Source of the DNA: Halorussus limi
GTDB lineage: Archaea > Halobacteriota > Halobacteria > Halobacteriales > Haladaptataceae
DNA length: 64,000 nt
Direction of reading: 5' to 3'
Assembly: GCF_023238205.1 (NCBI RefSeq)
Contig: NZ_CP096659.1
Span: 682,001 to 746,000 of the forward strand
The notes beneath the pieces are model-generated. The model saw only the letters and a program-made list of their open reading frames with translations. It made no database searches and was not told where the DNA came from. The translations under genes were made by a program, and so were the position numbers. Below, one piece after another: positions 62,840-64,000 of this stretch. The first letter of the stretch is position 1. Every line of letters begins with the position of its first letter.

Positions 62840-63943
62840 TTAACTCGTGGGGAGGGTAGTCGGGTCGTCCGGGAGGCCGTACAGTTCTTGGGCGTTCTTC
62901 GCGAAGACGCGTTCTTCCATCTCATCAGGGAGTGGCGGGAGTGCGTACATGGGCGAGTCCGTATCCCAGTGTGGATAGTCGCTTGCAAACATCACCGTCT
63001 CCTCGGCATGCATCATCTCGAGGATACGGACGAGATCTTGGGGGTCGTTCGGCTCTTCGATAGGTTGGGTCGTGAACCGAACTTGGTCGCGGATATACTC
63101 GCTTGGTGGCTTCTGGAGATACGGAACTTGCGCTCTAAGCGCCTTCCAGTTTTTGTCCATCCGCCAGAGGAAGTGAGGAACCCAACTGAGTCCACCTTCG
63201 ATGAACACCCAATTGAGGTCAGGGAATTTCGCAAAGACCCCTTCGGCGGTGAGACTTACAAGTTGACCCATGCCATAGGTACCAAGCAGCGAGTGCCACT
63301 CAAAGTACGTGTCGGGGTGGCCAGCTCCGGTTGGCGGTCGCGTGACACCGTGTCCTTCTGTGTATGGGTGCATCGCGATAGGGAGCCCCATCTCTTCGGC
63401 CGCCTCGTACATCGGCCAATAGTATTCATGTCCATAGGGGAGCTGTGACGCATACGGCATCACGACTTGGACGATGCGGGGATGGTCACCAAGATTGCGA
63501 ATCATCTCGGCCATCCGTTCAGGTTTCTGTGGTGCTGCAATCAGCGACCCGACGAACGGACCTCCCTCCGAAAGCCAGCGGTCAATGACCCACTTGTTGT
63601 TAGCCACCGCAAGTTCGGCTGCATAGTCCCTGTTCGGGAGTGCTGTAAGGTTCAGGTAAGAGTTCCCGGTGAGAATTGCGTAGTCGACACCGTATTCGTT
63701 CAAGTGGTGCTCTTTCATCTTCTCGATGTCCGACCCTGGCTTACTCCCATCGTCCGGGATAGCATCACGGCGAGAGAACTCCGCGACGTTGTCGTAGAGG
63801 ATTGCAGGAGACTGGAGACCGCGATCCTTGTACCGGTCGGGAAGGTACTGGATGACCTCTTCCTCGTCTTTCCACCGTTGGTGGATGTCACAGTCGATGA
63901 GAGTTGGACCCTCACCGGACCTATCGAAATTGCGTCTAGCCAT
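62840..63943 (-). CDS. Amidohydrolase-2 family protein (ACMSD-like)
   Basis: The 367-residue TIM-barrel amidohydrolase has metal-site residues Asp-x-His in LIDCDIHQRW (N-terminal), a His in AMHPYTEGHG and an Asp in FASDYPHWDTDSP near the C-terminus. This group includes amino-carboxymuconate-semialdehyde decarboxylase and salicylate-type decarboxylases. It may decarboxylate or hydrolyse an aromatic ring-cleavage product. The first gene of the operon starts at ATG 63943 (MARRNFD). The sequence from 63944 to the window end (57 bp) holds its promoter. Confidence 0.85.
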   Translation of the reverse strand: MARRNFDRSGEGPTLIDCDIHQRWKDEEEVIQYLPDRYKDRGLQSPAILYDNVAEFSRRDAIPDDGSKPGSDIEKMKEHHLNEYGVDYAILTGNSYLNLTALPNRDYAAELAVANNKWVIDRWLSEGGPFVGSLIAAPQKPERMAEMIRNLGDHPRIVQVVMPYASQLPYGHEYYWPMYEAAEEMGLPIAMHPYTEGHGVTRPPTGAGHPDTYFEWHSLLGTYGMGQLVSLTAEGVFAKFPDLNWVFIEGGLSWVPHFLWRMDKNWKALRAQVPYLQKPPSEYIRDQVRFTTQPIEEPNDPQDLVRILEMMHAEETVMFASDYPHWDTDSPMYALPPLPDEMEERVFAKNAQELYGLPDDPTTLPTS

Positions 63944-64000
63944 CGGTGGCTGAATCAAAATGGGCTATCGTGGTTATAGTTCAGGGCGCACTTGTGTCGA

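Overview
The window is high-GC chromosomal DNA from a halophilic archaeon (class Halobacteria). The proteins are strongly acidic. Several genes have TATA-like boxes 25-32 nt upstream of the start codon with no Shine-Dalgarno site, which is the haloarchaeal leaderless pattern. Diagnostic families include CetZ tubulins, Bat-type HTH regulators, TrmY, NucS/EndoMS, ribose-1,5-bisphosphate isomerase, Tat-dependent lipoproteins and AglF-like sugar-nucleotide enzymes. Genus is not determinable here; a Halorussus-like organism would fit but I cannot test it.

1-27.6 kb is mostly core genome: the 5' part of a first CetZ gene, an NDUFA9-like SDR, thymidylate kinase, DeoC, a beta-propeller lipoprotein, YihY and MscS-like membrane proteins, a tRNA methylthiotransferase, a CDF metal transporter, a HIT hydrolase, the TrkA-TrkH potassium pair, methionine aminopeptidase, a mucin-like Thr-rich secreted protein, an Ntn asparaginase, isocitrate dehydrogenase, HMG-CoA reductase (archaeal lipid synthesis), ribose-1,5-bisphosphate isomerase and an ABC-2 exporter.

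27.8-36.2 kb is a catabolic unit: an IclR regulator, an M20 carbamoylase/allantoate-amidohydrolase-like enzyme and, divergently, a full dipeptide-type ABC importer (lipoprotein, two permeases, one double-headed ATPase). 36.2-52 kb returns to housekeeping: an RCK potassium channel, NucS, a P-loop kinase, a glycosyltransferase, M20 peptidase, HAD dehalogenase, deaminase, CheC-like protein, tRNA-Pro(CGG), TrmY, a second full-length CetZ, an AglF-like nucleotidyltransferase and a sugar epimerase.

From about 51.9 kb to the end the character changes. GC drops, and there is a 1.5-kb stretch with only a frameshifted small membrane gene. Then come an NrS-1-type primase/polymerase, a membrane protein, an EVE-like protein and a 1230-aa HerA/TraG-family ATPase carrying a C-terminal PD-(D/E)xK-like nuclease domain. 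This looks like an integrated plasmid, ICE or virus-derived island and is the best candidate for an under-described system. The last 4 kb is an accessory catabolic operon: amidohydrolase, Rieske ferredoxin, MmgE/PrpD and a Bat-type regulator.

Other notable points are an in-frame amber codon at position 4 of a TPR-like gene with a good leaderless promoter, a 30-bp tandem repeat that duplicates a stop codon, 15-bp tandem repeats upstream of hmgA, and two leaderless-looking mini-ORFs placed upstream of larger genes.
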